Source: Ricinus communis | Lineage: Eukaryota; Streptophyta; Magnoliopsida; Malpighiales; Euphorbiaceae | Direction: 5' to 3' | Assembly: GCF_019578655.1 (NCBI RefSeq) | Contig: NC_063265.1 | Location: 17,470,285-17,534,284 of the forward strand | DNA length: 64,000 nt | In this document: piece by piece, positions 1 to 11,565 of the stretch | Layout of the letters: the number at the start of each line of letters is the position of its first letter | Position numbering within the stretch: the first letter of the stretch is position 1 | Translations under genes and position numbers: made by a program | Notes under the pieces: model-generated | Told to the model about the DNA's origin: nothing | What the model saw: only the letters and a program-made list of their open reading frames with translations | Database searches by the model: none

Positions 1-1650
1 TGGACTCTCTTCGAACATTAAATTTTCAGGGTCCCAAGTAAGGAAGGCTAGATGGACCAGAAGAGGGCCTTTAACCCAATACCCAGATTTGTTCAATTTA
101 TTAAACAGGGCCTAGGAACCCATACTTCAATTTTTTATTTACGTTTTCTAATTTCCTATTCAAAAGTACAAAGGCAGTTGGATTTTATTATCTTGTTGTG
201 CATTAAATTAGATTTATTTTTGTTATTCATTGTTCACTAAATTTTGAAAACAAAAGAAAAAAGAAGGAAATCTTTTATGATGTAATTTGAAAAATCAAGC
301 TCTAATGGTTTAGAAGGTGTAATACCTTGTAAACTAAAGATGATATATTCAATTAATACTTTAACATAGTTTAAAAGTCCGATGCATTAAGTAACTTTTT
401 ATAAGTAATCGAATATTCAATATAGATTTTTAAAAATTTAAAAAAAATCTATAAAAATAATAGGTTTTCAATTATAACTTTTGTAAAATTTTTGAAGTAA
501 GCTAGTATTCAAAAAGTCATTGAACTTTATAGACATTGACTTTTATATACTTTAATAACTTTTTATGCATTGTTAAACATAAAAATCCTTAAGATGTCAC
601 TTTCACTTTTCTTTAAAATTTCAATAGAATTTTTTTTTGAAAATTTATTTTTCTTCTTTTTAAATTTTTATATATTATCATGTTTTCATTTCTCTTTGTT
701 GTATTCTCTATCTTAAAAATTATAAGAAATTTGATGAAACTCAAAAGCTAAATTTTTTTTACTAATAATATTTTCTTATAATCACACATACAAAAAAATT
801 AATTTAAGTTTTTAATCTAATTTTAAAAGGGTTCTCATAAAAAATATGAATTTTAAATGAAACATTTAGTGAATTGTTTTGAGCAAACAACCCCATCATA
901 TATAGACTTTTAAATTTTATTAGAAAGACTATTTGGATAATATTTTTTATTGGTAAGCATAATTGTCAGTATAGGTATTTGTCAAAAAATTAGTAAGTGT
1001 AATTATTGTTAGTTTAAGTATTTATCAAATAATAATAAACAAAATAAAACGAGTATAACACAAACTTGGTTATTTAATTAGAGACAAATTATAATATGGT
1101 AATTTTTTTTAAAAAATTATTCACTTGATAAAGAAATAGTGTTCATATTGTGAGGTAAAAAATTTAAAAATGATATGAATTTAACACAACAATAAAATGA
1201 AGTCCGTTACTTGTGTATGAAGTGGCATATAACATTATTTGGAGTAATGTTACATAGAAATAAAAAGAAAAGGATGAAGAAAATAATTAAATTTATTTTT
1301 AAATAATTAAATAATAGATAAATAATAGTTTGTGAAAATCAATAAAAATCTATCAATGTTTATAAAAGTATTTTTAAGTAAAGTCTACGAAAGTCGCTAA
1401 TAAAATCATGAACTCTGTAAAAGTCATTAAAAGTTGAGAAACTCTTTAAAAGTAATTTATTTAAAAAAAATTATAATTTTTTTAAAAGTCTTAATTAATA
1501 CACCCTCCTAAACTAACTATAGGGTCGAGGTATAATTTTGACTTTCTTTTATTTTTTTTTCAAATGGTATTGTAAGGGTTTAGGTCACCTATTAGGATCA
1601 ATTCATAGCTAATTTAGATTTAATATCTAGAGAAACTTGTTTGCTAAGAT
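1..1650. other. AT-rich intergenic DNA, no gene seen
   Basis: No reading frame here has recognisable protein similarity or codon structure. The first 120 bases are less AT-rich than the rest and could be the edge of a repeat that lies outside the window, but I cannot name it. The remainder is A/T homopolymer-rich spacer. Confidence 0.6.
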
Positions 1651-1653
1651 TAA

Positions 1654-1884
1654 GGGTCAGTTTGGTTCGGCTGATCAATACAACCTGTAGCAGGTAAAAA
1701 AAAATTAAATAAGTTATCCACTGATAAGAAAAAAAGACTCAAAATTATAGTTGATACAATCAATAACTGATTGGTATTAAATAAGCAAATAAGTTGTTGA
1801 TTCTTAAGTCTTGCTAAATAGTTTAATATAGGATTCGGTAAGAAATAACTACTAATTATATAAAACCTCTGAACCAAACCTCTC
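1654..1884. mobile_element. Tourist-like (PIF/Harbinger) MITE
   Basis: A 231-bp segment has imperfect terminal inverted repeats. The left end reads GGGTCAGTTTGGTTCGG, and the right end read on the other strand is GAGAGGTTTGGTTCAG. It is flanked by the trinucleotide TAA on both sides (1651-1653 and 1885-1887), the usual 3-bp target preference of PIF/Harbinger elements. The TTTGGTTC terminal core is common in plant Tourist MITEs. No coding capacity is visible. The 3-bp duplication alone is weak support, so the call rests on termini plus target site together. Confidence 0.5.
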
Positions 1885-1887
1885 TAA

Positions 1888-4014
1888 ATGGTACTTGATT
1901 AAAAACAAAACAATTTAGTCAAACTGTTAATATAAGAACCAAGTAGGTAATAAATAAAAGTAGATGGATCTTTTAAAGTGCAATTAATGGATAAGGACTA
2001 TTTGAAACAAACACGGCAAGTAAAGGAATCCAAATATATGTTTAGCTATTAACAAATCATAAAGCTGATGTTCCATTACATGTCAAGCTACACATTATTA
2101 CTTTGAATGATTATTTTTTGTTTTTGTCATTCCTAACTCTTAAAAGGTGTTATTTGCTCCCATCCTTTTTAAAAATTTAGCTCTACCCCTGTTAGGAAGT
2201 CAACAAAAAAATCAAAACTTTATGTACAAAACTCAATCAAATGTAATTAGCTAATATTGTAATCACCCAAGAATCAAATCACATAAGATATTGCCTATAT
2301 TGGCCCCTACTAGCTTTACAATTTTGTCTCTTTAGTGAATTTAAGAACTTTTTAGGAGGTCATGCATCCTGAAATTTTCATAACCTCAACATGTTATACT
2401 TTGAAATTTCTATAACTCCACAACAAAAAAATATTTCATATGATTTGTTATATATATACATACACACATACACACTTATATATCATTTTCTGCCTATTTC
2501 AACTTATAAACTATTAATTTATGCACTCTTGTGCCCTAAAAGCCTACCATCTTAGAAACTAGTAAGAATCTATTCCATATCCAGATATCTTGCCCTTATC
2601 CTAACATCCACTCCACGCTTTTATCAAACTATTCTTCTATCATATTCCTCCAATTTCTGCCTAACTCATCCTCCAACCACACATCTACTAAAAATATTCT
2701 ATTTTAATACTATTTGTAATAATCTATCTCATGTAATTAGTTCTAATCCTTTATGTAAATTTCGTCAACTATTTTCTTATCTTATTTTGATGTATAATTC
2801 AATCCATTCATACATTTCCATACCTAAAGACTCGTTATTCTTGAAGATTGCTAGGAGACGCTCCTTGTCCATGCCCTTTATCCCTGTATCCATTTTCTAC
2901 TCTAATTGGATTGCTTTTATAAGCTAGATTGTCACAAATATTTGCAACATCTTAATGTTTGATAATTCACCAATCATCGCCACATCATAATCTAGCAATA
3001 GCAACAAGAATGAAAGTGATGGCGATAATAACAATAATAACATGTATGACGACAACAAAAGAAATAAAATAAAAATTCTAAAAATGATATGGTGGGATTT
3101 GATGATTTGTAAAAGTTAATGACTTTTTAAGCTATGTGAAGAAAAAAATCCTAAAACAAAGCAGAGGAATGGATGGGAAAGATAAATAATTTTATTTGAT
3201 CTAAATATTGAATATTTATATTAGAAATTTGTTAAATCTAATAATTAAAATAAGTTTGTCGACATAAAATATTGGCCAAAATTTTTTGCAAAGTATTTTT
3301 GTATCTTGTATAACTGCATTTATATGATTTTTTAAATAAATTCATCAATATTAGTAAATTATTGGTAATATTTAGAACAATGATGAATTGTTTATATCAG
3401 TAACTTAATTGACAAATATATTTTTATCCATTTATTACTAGATGTGGCGCTATTCTTCTTTGGCACCTTCTCTAATAACAAATATTTTCCTTATTACTAC
3501 ATTGTCAAGAAATTATTTAGAGTATGACTCTAACTTTTAGTGCCAATATTGGCATAGTATTTGCTAATTGATCATTGGGTTAAATACTATTTAGTCATGT
3601 GGTTTAGTCTATATACCCATATGAGGTAAATAATATTTAACCCTTAATTATTTTATCGCTAAATATTTAGTTCTCAGTTTATTAGTGATTTTGTCTATAT
3701 ATAGTTTAATTATAATTGTTTAGTAACAAAGTTATTCAATAATAAATTTCATTATTAAATTATGATTTTCTTATAGTGTATTTTAATCTATGTAATACTT
3801 TAATGAACTATCTTCTATAAAAATATATTTTATCAACTTTATCAAGAAATCTTTTTAGAAGAGCTAATTCTATACCCTCGTGTGATATTTATTAGTTATA
3901 ATTATCGAGTTTTCATAATACAAAGTTGTGGTTTGATAAGATATTACAAGTAAATATTATTTTTTCAGTAAACTAATATTGCAATAATTGCTCATCATAT
4001 AAAATTTCATGATA
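1888..4014. other. AT-rich intergenic DNA, no gene seen
   Basis: No supported gene. There is a short TA/CA-rich microsatellite at about 2450-2480 and a short interrupted AAT/AAC-rich patch near 3025-3065. Everything else looks like decayed spacer. Confidence 0.6.
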
Positions 4015-4470
4015 GGATAAGATGATCGGTTGGGTCTATACCTACTGAATCACACAAGACCTCGACGAGTTGTCTGAGCCTCACGCCTTAGGGTGCATTA
4101 TCCAAACTAATAGATAAAAACCGCCTTAGAATAAATTGGCAAAACCGTAATAGTAATGTAAAATTCTTCAATAATTTTATCAAGCTACATGATATCTAAT
4201 TGTCCCTAGTCACTAGGTAGTTATAGCATAATTAGTGAGCTGGCCCCGTCTCAGTTAAAATGAATGTTTTTCTCTCTTGCTGAGTCATCACCTTCGATGA
4301 TCATGTATAAATATCACTATTTCACAAGCACAACACACGTTTTCACTTCTTTTGATACTGTTATTCTGTCAAATTAATCTTTAATTCTAACTTGATCATT
4401 GGAGAGCTAATTTGGACACACAGTCCACTGGCTTACTGATCCGCTCTTATTCTCTTATTAATAAGATATC
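4015..4470. repeat. Older LTR-like repeat, left part, interrupted by the copia element
   Basis: This stretch is more GC-balanced than its surroundings and contains a TATA-like box (TATAAATATCACT, about 4308-4320) followed by a leader-like segment, as in a retrotransposon LTR. It continues on the far side of the copia insertion (9492 to about 9535, including GGCGAATCCAT). A second diverged copy lies at about 27290-27520, with the same order of blocks: the TCATCACC-type segment, TATAAATATC, the TTGACAAAATC-type segment and the GACGAATCCATC end. I infer a decayed solo LTR of a Gypsy-type element. Its exact ends and class are not resolved. Confidence 0.4.
4466..4470. repeat. 5-bp target-site duplication, left copy (ATATC)
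   Basis: ATATC directly precedes the first base of the left LTR and recurs at 9487-9491 directly after the right LTR. A 5-bp duplication is the standard integration footprint of Ty1/copia elements. Confidence 0.85.
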
Positions 4471-4758
4471 TGTGAAAAATGAAACAATGAAGAATGTTGT
4501 GTAATTTGGATATATGATAAAATTTTGAGTTCTTTACATGAAGCTGTTTGATATATATACAAGATTTGTTGTATTGTGAAAACTACTCCAGCGGTTACCT
4601 AACAACTCTTTCTGTTATGGGTATGGGTCGAAGTGACCTTTCCTGCAAAGCTGGAAAGGTTGCTCCTTTTTTACCCTGAGGACTGTGATGATAGGTCTGC
4701 ACAAGCAACCTAGCTTGTGCAGCCTCTGAGTCCTTCTAAGTTTCTTTCTTTTCCAACA
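4471..4758 (-). repeat. 3' LTR of the copia element
   Basis: 288 bp. On the coding (minus) strand it runs from TGTTGG to CACA, so it has the usual TG..CA ends. It aligns end to end with 9191-9486 apart from an 8-bp insertion in the other copy. Confidence 0.95.
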
Positions 4759-4769
4759 CTCCCCCTTAA
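4759..4769 (-). other. Polypurine tract of the copia element
   Basis: Read on the minus strand this is TTAAGGGGGAG, ending directly against the 3' LTR. That is the expected plus-strand priming site for reverse transcription. Confidence 0.8.
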
Positions 4770-4991
4770 GGTGGGTTCGAATAAGTTGATTGAACCCATC
4801 TTGTTGAGGATTGAATGATGATTTTGCTTGTCGAGAGCCTTAGTGAATATGTCTGCCAGTTGATCTTAACTTCTGACATAAGGAGTCTCAATTTCTCCCT
4901 TTTGAACCTTTTCCCTGATGAAGTGACATTCAACTTCAATATGTTTAGTACGTTCGTGGAATACTGGATTTGATGCTATGTGTCGAGCAGC

Positions 4992-6055
4992 TTAGTTATC
5001 GCAATGCATTTGCATTGGTTCTTTACTTTCAATTTTCATATCTCTGAGGACTTGTTTGATCCAAATAAGTTCACTTGCAGTAGATGCCATTGCACGATAT
5101 TCAACTTCAGCGCTTGATCTGGCCACTACGCTTTGTTTTTTACTTTTCCAAGTTACCAAGTTACCTCCTACAAAGACACAAGACTGTTGTGGACTTCCAA
5201 TTAACTGCATCGGGAGAAACCAACTATATCAGAAGTATTGTTCTTCTTCATCCAGATTCCTTGCCCGAGAGTTCCTTTGAGATATCTGAGAATCCGATCT
5301 ATAGCTTCTAGGTGGCTGGTGCGAGGAGCATGCATGAATTGGCTCACCATACTAACTGCAAAAGAAATGTCAGGCCTAGTGACAGTAAGATAAATAAGTT
5401 TTCCTACTAAGCGCTGATAATGCCCTATGTTTGTTAAGGGTTCTCCATTTTCTAAATTAAGTTTAATTTTAGTTTCCATATGGTGGTAGCAGGTTTAGCA
5501 CCTATTTTTCCAGTTTCTTTCAAAAGATCAAGGGTATATTTTCTTTGAGATAGGAATAAGCCTTTGCTAGATTTTGCCATTTTTATGCCTAAAGTATAAT
5601 GATTGACCAAGATCTTTGATGTCGAATTCCTTTTTTAGACTTTGTTTGACATTTTCTATCCCTTGATTATCATTCCCTGTTATTATGATATCATCAACAT
5701 ACACCAAAATAACAATAATGTGATTGTGAGTGTTTTTCACAAACATGGAAGAATCAGATTCACACTTACTGAAGTTAATGCTTAATAGAAAATGACTGAG
5801 TTTGACATACCATGCTCTCGGGGACTATTTTAGGCCATAGATAGTCTTCTTTAGCTTACATACCCGGGTAGTATCTGAGGTTAACTTATGTCCAGGAGGA
5901 AGACTCATGTAAACTTCCTTATCTAAGTTGCCTTGTAGGAAGGCGTTCTTGACATCCATTTGGAATAGATTCCATCCATGATTGATTGCTATTGAGAGAA
6001 GGATTCTTACTGTATTCATTTTGGCCACTGGGACAAATGTCTCTTGATAGTCCAC
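4992..6055 (-). pseudogene. Broken copia reverse transcriptase and RNase H
   Basis: Minus-strand segments encode copia reverse transcriptase and RNase H. The start of the RT domain lies at 5825-6055. The YVDD catalytic motif is readable at 5690-5701. The C-terminal RT part is at 5201-5479 and the RNase H part at 4992-5210. The frame is interrupted by an in-frame TAG at 5825-5827, where a glutamine codon would be expected, and by a frame change near 5205. The polyprotein also changes frame between this block and the integrase block upstream. No single product could be made. Confidence 0.9.
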
Positions 6056-6207
6056 TCCATAGGTTTGAGTGAAGCCTCAAGCTACGAGTCTGGCCTTGTA
6101 TCGCTCAATGGTTCTATCACTATTGTACTTGATCTTGTATATCCATTTGCATCCTACGGATTTTTTATTGTGAGGAAGAGGAACAATACTCCAGGTATCA
6201 TTTTTTT

Positions 6208-8139
6208 CTAGGGCAAGGAGTTCTTCTTCCATAGCCTTACACCATTTAGGGTCGATGTTGGCTTCGTAGAAGTTAGTGGGTTCAGTGTGGTTTGAAATCT
6301 GGCAAAGATAGTTGCGATATTGGTTAGATAAGACTTATAGCAAATGAAGTTCTGGATTGGATATGTTACCGTATGAGACACATAGTCTCTAAATTTTACA
6401 GGCAGTCTGGATTGACGAGTGGATCTTCTCAAGCCAATTTCTTCATCTTTTTGAGGTTGAGTTTCTCCCCCTGAAGGAAGCAGCCTTGAGACAGAAGGGG
6501 ACTTCCCCTGAAGCTGATGATCTTGATCAGAGCTGCTAAGAGGTAAATCAGAGTTAAGCGGAAATAAAGACTGATAAGGTTTGTGAGGGAAGTCAACACT
6601 GATAGGACTGGTGAAGTAGGGATTAGTCTCGACAAAGGTGACGTCACGAGAAACATAGGTTTTATGAGTCAAGGGGTCATAACATTTGTACCCTTTTTGA
6701 ATGGAGGAATATCCTAAGAAGAGAGTTTTGACAGAACTTTTATCGAGTTTATGTTGGCGTTTGACATGCATATAGCAGGTACAACCAAATACCCTAAGGT
6801 GGCCAAAGTCTATTTTTCGGCATTTGAGAATCTCTAGGGGGCTCATATTTTTTAGAATGACAGAGGGTAAACGATTTATGAGATAAGCGGCAGTTAGGAG
6901 GGCATCCGACCAAAAAGCAGAAAGGACGTTATTCTGAAAAATGAGAGTACGAGTGACATTGAGAAGATGTCTATTTTTACGTTCAGAAACGCCATTTTGC
7001 TCGGGTGTGTTAACACAAGTGGTTTGATGTATGATGCCACGATGTTTAAAAAAGATGGAAAAATTTTGATTTACGTACTCCGTACCATTATCGGAGCGAA
7101 AAAATTTTAATTGAGCATTATATTGATTTTTGATGAAATTGAAAAAATCTTGAAAACGAAAGAAAACTTCATTTTTACCTTTTAATAAATATATCCAGGT
7201 GGTACGAGAGTAATCATCAATAAAGGTGACAAAATAGCGAAAATGATTATAGGCAGTAACGGGGGCAGGTCCTTAAACATCCGAATGAATTAAATCAAAT
7301 GTGTATTCAGACACCCTTGATGACAAGGAAAAAGGTAGGCGCGCATGTTTTGAAAATTTACATACATCGCAATTGCTAGAATTGAAACTTGAACAAAGTA
7401 ATTTATTTAAAACAATGTCAGAAGGATGCCCAAATCTTTGGTGCATTAACATAGCTTGGGAAGAATTAGCGGACACAAAATAGACCTTGGGGAGGTTATG
7501 CAGATAATAAAGACCATTGGCTAATTGACCTTCACCAATCGTCTTCTCGGAGATTCGATCCTGAAAAATGATCGAAGATGGTGAGAAAATAACATTACAG
7601 TTTAAGTCACGAGTAATTTTGCCAACAGATAAGAGATTAGATTTAAAATCAGGTAAAAATAAAATATCATGAATATTGGAGTGAAATAATTTTGTGGTGC
7701 CATATCCTTGGATTTTGACTTTATTTCCATTGGCAACTGTCACATGCTGGGGATTCCTGAGAGAATTAATGTTGTGTAATTTTGTGGAATCCCAAGGCAT
7801 ATGATCTGTTGCTCCAGAGTCAATAATCCAGGCTTGATGATAAGAATTAATATTTTTTTGAATTGAATTTAAAATGGTTTGAACCGAACCTGTCCCATCA
7901 GGCTGGGAGGACCCAAACCCATGGGGTTGCTGAACCAAGGCCTGAAGCTGGGCTAGAATTTTTGTTAAGTAGGCTTGGTTGAACTGTAGGGCCTGGGCTG
8001 TTGGATGGGCCGGACTGTGTTGTTGGGCCTGTTGGATGAGCCTGTTGGCCCATTTGTTGTCCCAACTGAGATGGGCCGGACCCAGTGGAGTGGGCTTGGA
8101 AGCCAGTCGGGCCGGTCTCCATCCAGGTCTGGTCATCAT
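6208..8139 (-). pseudogene. Broken copia protease and integrase
   Basis: One minus-strand frame carries the aspartic protease signature DSGA (7810-7821), the pre-integrase HHCC-type zinc region with a CDVC pair just after it, and the integrase core, ending in the integrase C-terminal region at 6208. A stop at 7273-7275 interrupts the frame just after the HSDV motif, where copia elements usually have a tryptophan. Downstream of that stop the same frame is open to 6208. The region upstream of the protease is rich in Gln and Pro and overlaps the gag 3' part in another frame, so a frameshift separates gag from pol. Confidence 0.9.
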
Positions 8140-9128
8140 GCCGCTGGGTCGGGTTTGGTTGGGTGGAGAGCCATTCGGACTCCATATAAATTTCTTCTTT
8201 TCCCTCTTTTCTTAACCCTAGCCTCTCATTTTTTTGGCTCTCACTTTCGGCATGAAAGCTTCGGGTTCCTCCTCTCTTTTCTTCTCTCCCCCCTCGCCTT
8301 AAGTTGCCCGCGCCAACGCCTTCTCCTCCCCTCTGAGCTGGTCTCATGTGCGGGTAGAGAAACCAGCATCCATCGCGGGAGTGACCCTGCCTTTGGCAGT
8401 GGTCACACTGAGCGATGATGCCAGGTCCTCCTTGTTGTCGGGACAAGTCTCTTCGAGAGGCGTAGGCATGGTTGTCACTGAGATTCGAAGGAGAGTTCAT
8501 GGTATTTCTTCGTGTTTCTTCATGTTGGACACTAGCAATTACCTCATCGATTTTCGGAAGGTCCGTTGCAAGGAGGATCTATGATCTCAAGCTTTCATAG
8601 CTTGAGTCCAGACCTCCAAGGTAAGTGTACACAAGATCCTGTTCTGATCTTTTTTATATTTCATTTGGGTCGTTTGAAGGCGGAAGGTAATTCTGCAACT
8701 CTTCCCACCTTGTAAGTATCTCTGTTGCGTATTGAGTTGAGCTTTTTGTTCCCTGATTGATTTGGGATAACTCTTGTTTTAATCTGAACATGTGAGCGAA
8801 GTTGTGTTGATGACCATAAAGGCTCTGCATTTTGTCCCAAATTATTTTTGATGATTCCATTAAGATGCAGAGACGAGAAATTTGAGGTTCCATAGTGTTT
8901 GTGAGCATTGACATGACCAAGTGGTCAGATGTCTGCCACTCCTCTAATTTTTCGATTTCTTCTTCTGTTGGTGCTTCTGATCTTTGAGGCTTCGGCCTTT
9001 GCTTTGTCCTCGTGATATACCCCAGTTTTTTTTCTGCCACTGAGGGCAATAAACACTGTTTTTGACCATTCGAAATAATTTGAGTTTCCTTTGAGTATGA
9101 TGTTGGTTAACCTGTCATTTTGAGACAT
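7898..9128 (-). pseudogene. Broken copia gag
   Basis: The likely gag start codon is at 9126-9128 (product begins MSQNDRL), about 50 bases inside the primer-binding site. The coding sequence then jumps between frames: 8925-9128, 8654-9049 and about 7898-8500. The typical UBN2/gag helical region is in the second piece. A CX2CX4HX4C nucleocapsid zinc knuckle (CDHCQRQGHSRDGC, about 8364-8407) is in the third. At least two frame changes prevent expression of an intact Gag. Confidence 0.88.
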
Positions 9129-9178
9129 GGTTGATTGAGAAGGGAATTTTAGGTAAGTGATGAGCACTGGTTAAACCA

Positions 9179-9190
9179 GCTCTGATACCA
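9179..9190 (-). other. Primer-binding site of the copia element
   Basis: On the minus strand this reads TGGTATCAGAGC, complementary to the 3' end of plant initiator-methionine tRNA. It directly abuts the 5' LTR at 9191, as is standard for plant copia elements. Confidence 0.9.
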
Positions 9191-9486
9191 TGTGAAAAAT
9201 GGAACAATGAAGAATGTTGTGTAATTTGGATATATGATAAAATTCTGAGTTCTTTACATGAAGTTGTTTGATATATATACAATATTTGTTGTATTGTGAA
9301 AACTACTCCAACGGTTGCCTAACAGCTCTTTCTGTTATGGGTATGGGTCGAAGTGACCTTTCCTGCAAAGCTGGAAAGGTTGCTCCTTTTTTACCTTGAG
9401 GACTGTGATGATATGTCTGCACAAGCAACCTAGCTTGTGCAGCCTCTGAGTCCTTCTGAGTTTCTGAGTTTCTTTCTTTTCCAACA
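9191..9486 (-). repeat. 5' LTR of the copia element
   Basis: 296 bp, equal to the left LTR plus an 8-bp duplication of TTTCTGAG near 9460-9477. The TATATATAC segment near 9272-9280 may belong to the LTR core promoter. The ATATC duplication follows at 9487-9491. Confidence 0.95.
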
Positions 9487-9491
9487 ATATC

Positions 9492-9535
9492 CTTATCAAG
9501 TCGGCCTCAGTTCTAGGCGAATCCATTAATTCATA
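9492..9535. repeat. Older LTR-like repeat, right part
   Basis: This continues the repeat that starts at 4015. Removing the copia element and one ATATC copy joins the two sides into a sequence resembling the 3' part of the copy at 27290-27520 (shared GCGAATCCAT-type end). Confidence 0.4.
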
Positions 9536-9539
9536 ATCT

Positions 9540-11315
9540 CTTTTTAATAATAATCCATATAAGTTCTTTTTATTTATATGGATAAATTCTACAAGTATTA
9601 TTGCAGCATCAAATAGGAGTAATAATCTTTAGTGCAAAACTAACTAATTTCAAGATAAATTTTAATAAAGTAAAATATTAATAAAAGATTATTTTTTTTC
9701 TTGTATAAACTTTCAACTTAATGCCATGTATGTTTTGGGCTTTGTAAACGACTAATCATTCCTTTTATCCTTTTTACTTATTTTTATAGTTTTATTTTCT
9801 ATTTGTTATGTATTTCTCTAATCAATTTTGTGTTTTCGCTATCAATCATGGCTTCTTTCTAGAAAAATCATCTCTTCCAAGATATAGTATATCTACTCAA
9901 TTTTACTAAATATGCCTATAACTTACTTTAGTATTTTGATTTGCAAGAGTCCTCATGCATAACACAACTTTTGTTTATTTCTTTTGAGCAAGAGAAACAA
10001 AAAAAGTAATTTAGGCATTCGAGGCTTATGTTTCATGTCCAAATTTTAGCTTTTTAGTATTCTCATATGTTTGAAAATGACTATTAAGAATAAATGTTGT
10101 CATTTTCATAAATGAGTTATTCTCTTTTTTTCTCGGTTACAATACCTGTCATGCACAAAAATATATTCAACAGTAATTTTTATTTTAAAGAGTAGTTTTT
10201 ATTTAATAAAGAACATCTTTATTTATATTTAAATATAAAGAATATAAAATTTTATTTGATTCTTATAGTCTCTTTATTTTATTTTATCTAATAACTATTA
10301 ATATTTTGAATTTTTCCTCCTTTTTCTTTGAAAGGGAAAAAAAGTTGTTTTTAAAGAAATAAAGCCAATAATAGTAGATATCAAAAACTAAAATATGTAT
10401 GAACTTGTAGTGTATTGATTCAAATCCATTCTTTACTTTATATTTTAAAAAATAAAACGGTGTGTTGGAGTCTTATTTTATTAAATAACTCTTTATAATA
10501 AATTTTTTGATTCATATAAAGAGTTCTTTGGAAATACTATAATTATTTGATTGTTCTTCTTAGATTATGCGAGTATCCAAATATATTAAAGTACTTTTTT
10601 CAATAAAAGATATTTTTAGTGTTATGGAATACATTGATTTACAAATGTAAAATCTATTTGAAAATTCTATCTATTTTATTAGAATTTAGTTTAGGTATAA
10701 CAAATTTTACAAAAATTTGATTATATAAAATTCTAAATTAACTTTCGTTTGATTTAAAATTTATAAATAAATTTTATAAATTTTAACAAAATATAATATA
10801 AATTTAAATAATAATAAAAAATATTTTAGAGAGGAATTACAGTTGTATAATGCTATACATAACAGCTCAAACCAGGTACGAGATTTGAGGGGGACAAGGA
10901 CACGGTTCAAACCAAAAAAATGCATCCAGAATTTCTTAAATTTTATTAAGTCCCTCTACTTCCATCATATCTTTACTTCTTTACACAAAGGACTTATTTA
11001 ACATCTAAAAATATATAATTAATAAAATGACTAACCACATTGCATATATCTATTAAAATATAATTATCTCTTCTGATTTTGAAATTAAATAAAATGTTAA
11101 AGAAAAATGAAATGTTTATTGCAAAAGAAAGAAAGAAAAAAGAAACAAAACAAAGTGCATTATGGAGGGTTGAGATCAAATCCTGCCTCCCTGGTGTTTC
11201 AAATTTCTTCGCAAGTAATTTAAATAATAAGGTGGAGATAATGACACTCCCTAAAAGGTCTTTGTCACTCAATTACAAATATTATTGACAAAAATATATT
11301 ATTATGCAATTTATT
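9540..11315. other. AT-rich intergenic DNA, no gene seen
   Basis: No reading frame with recognisable similarity. It is dominated by A/T runs. A minus-strand ORF near 11000-11270 has low-complexity composition and no recognisable domain, so I do not call it. Confidence 0.6.
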
Positions 11316-11565
11316 TAACATATCGAATTTATTTATGTGATACATGTAAATAAAAATTAAAAATTAAAAATTAATAAGTTAAATAATTATTAAAAAATCC
11401 AGTCAGAAGTCCCCGGATTAGTGGATCTTTTTTTTAACATATCGAATTTATTTATGTATACACTCGTATAAATAAAAATTTAAAATTAATAAGTTAAATA
11501 AAATATTTTATAAATTTATTGTAATTATTGAAAAATCCAGTCAGAAGTGTCCAGATCAGTGGATT
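11316..11565. repeat. Imperfect tandem duplication, about 118-bp period
   Basis: Two copies, about 11316-11430 and 11434-11565, share the order TTAACATATCGAATTTATTT, then TAATAAGTTAAAT, then AATCCAGTCAGAAGT and an AGTGGAT end. They differ by small indels. The block lies about 430 bp upstream of the UBP8-like start codon, so it is near or inside that promoter. Confidence 0.8.

Larger units (their letters stand above)
4471..9486 (-). mobile_element. Ty1/copia LTR retrotransposon, complete in structure, coding region broken
   Basis: The element is about 5.0 kb and is transcribed on the minus strand. It has two LTRs (4471-4758 and 9191-9486), 5-bp target duplications, a tRNA-iMet-type primer site next to the right LTR and a polypurine tract next to the left LTR. 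Internal order on the minus strand is gag with a CCHC knuckle, protease, integrase, reverse transcriptase and RNase H, which is the copia order; Gypsy elements have integrase last. Several frame changes and stops break the polyprotein, so it is non-autonomous now. By eye the LTRs differ at about ten substitutions plus one 8-bp indel, so the insertion is fairly recent but not new. Confidence 0.95.

Noticed and set aside
52..240. 62-codon ORF at the window start
   Set aside because: No recognisable motif and no splice context; consistent with chance in AT-rich DNA.
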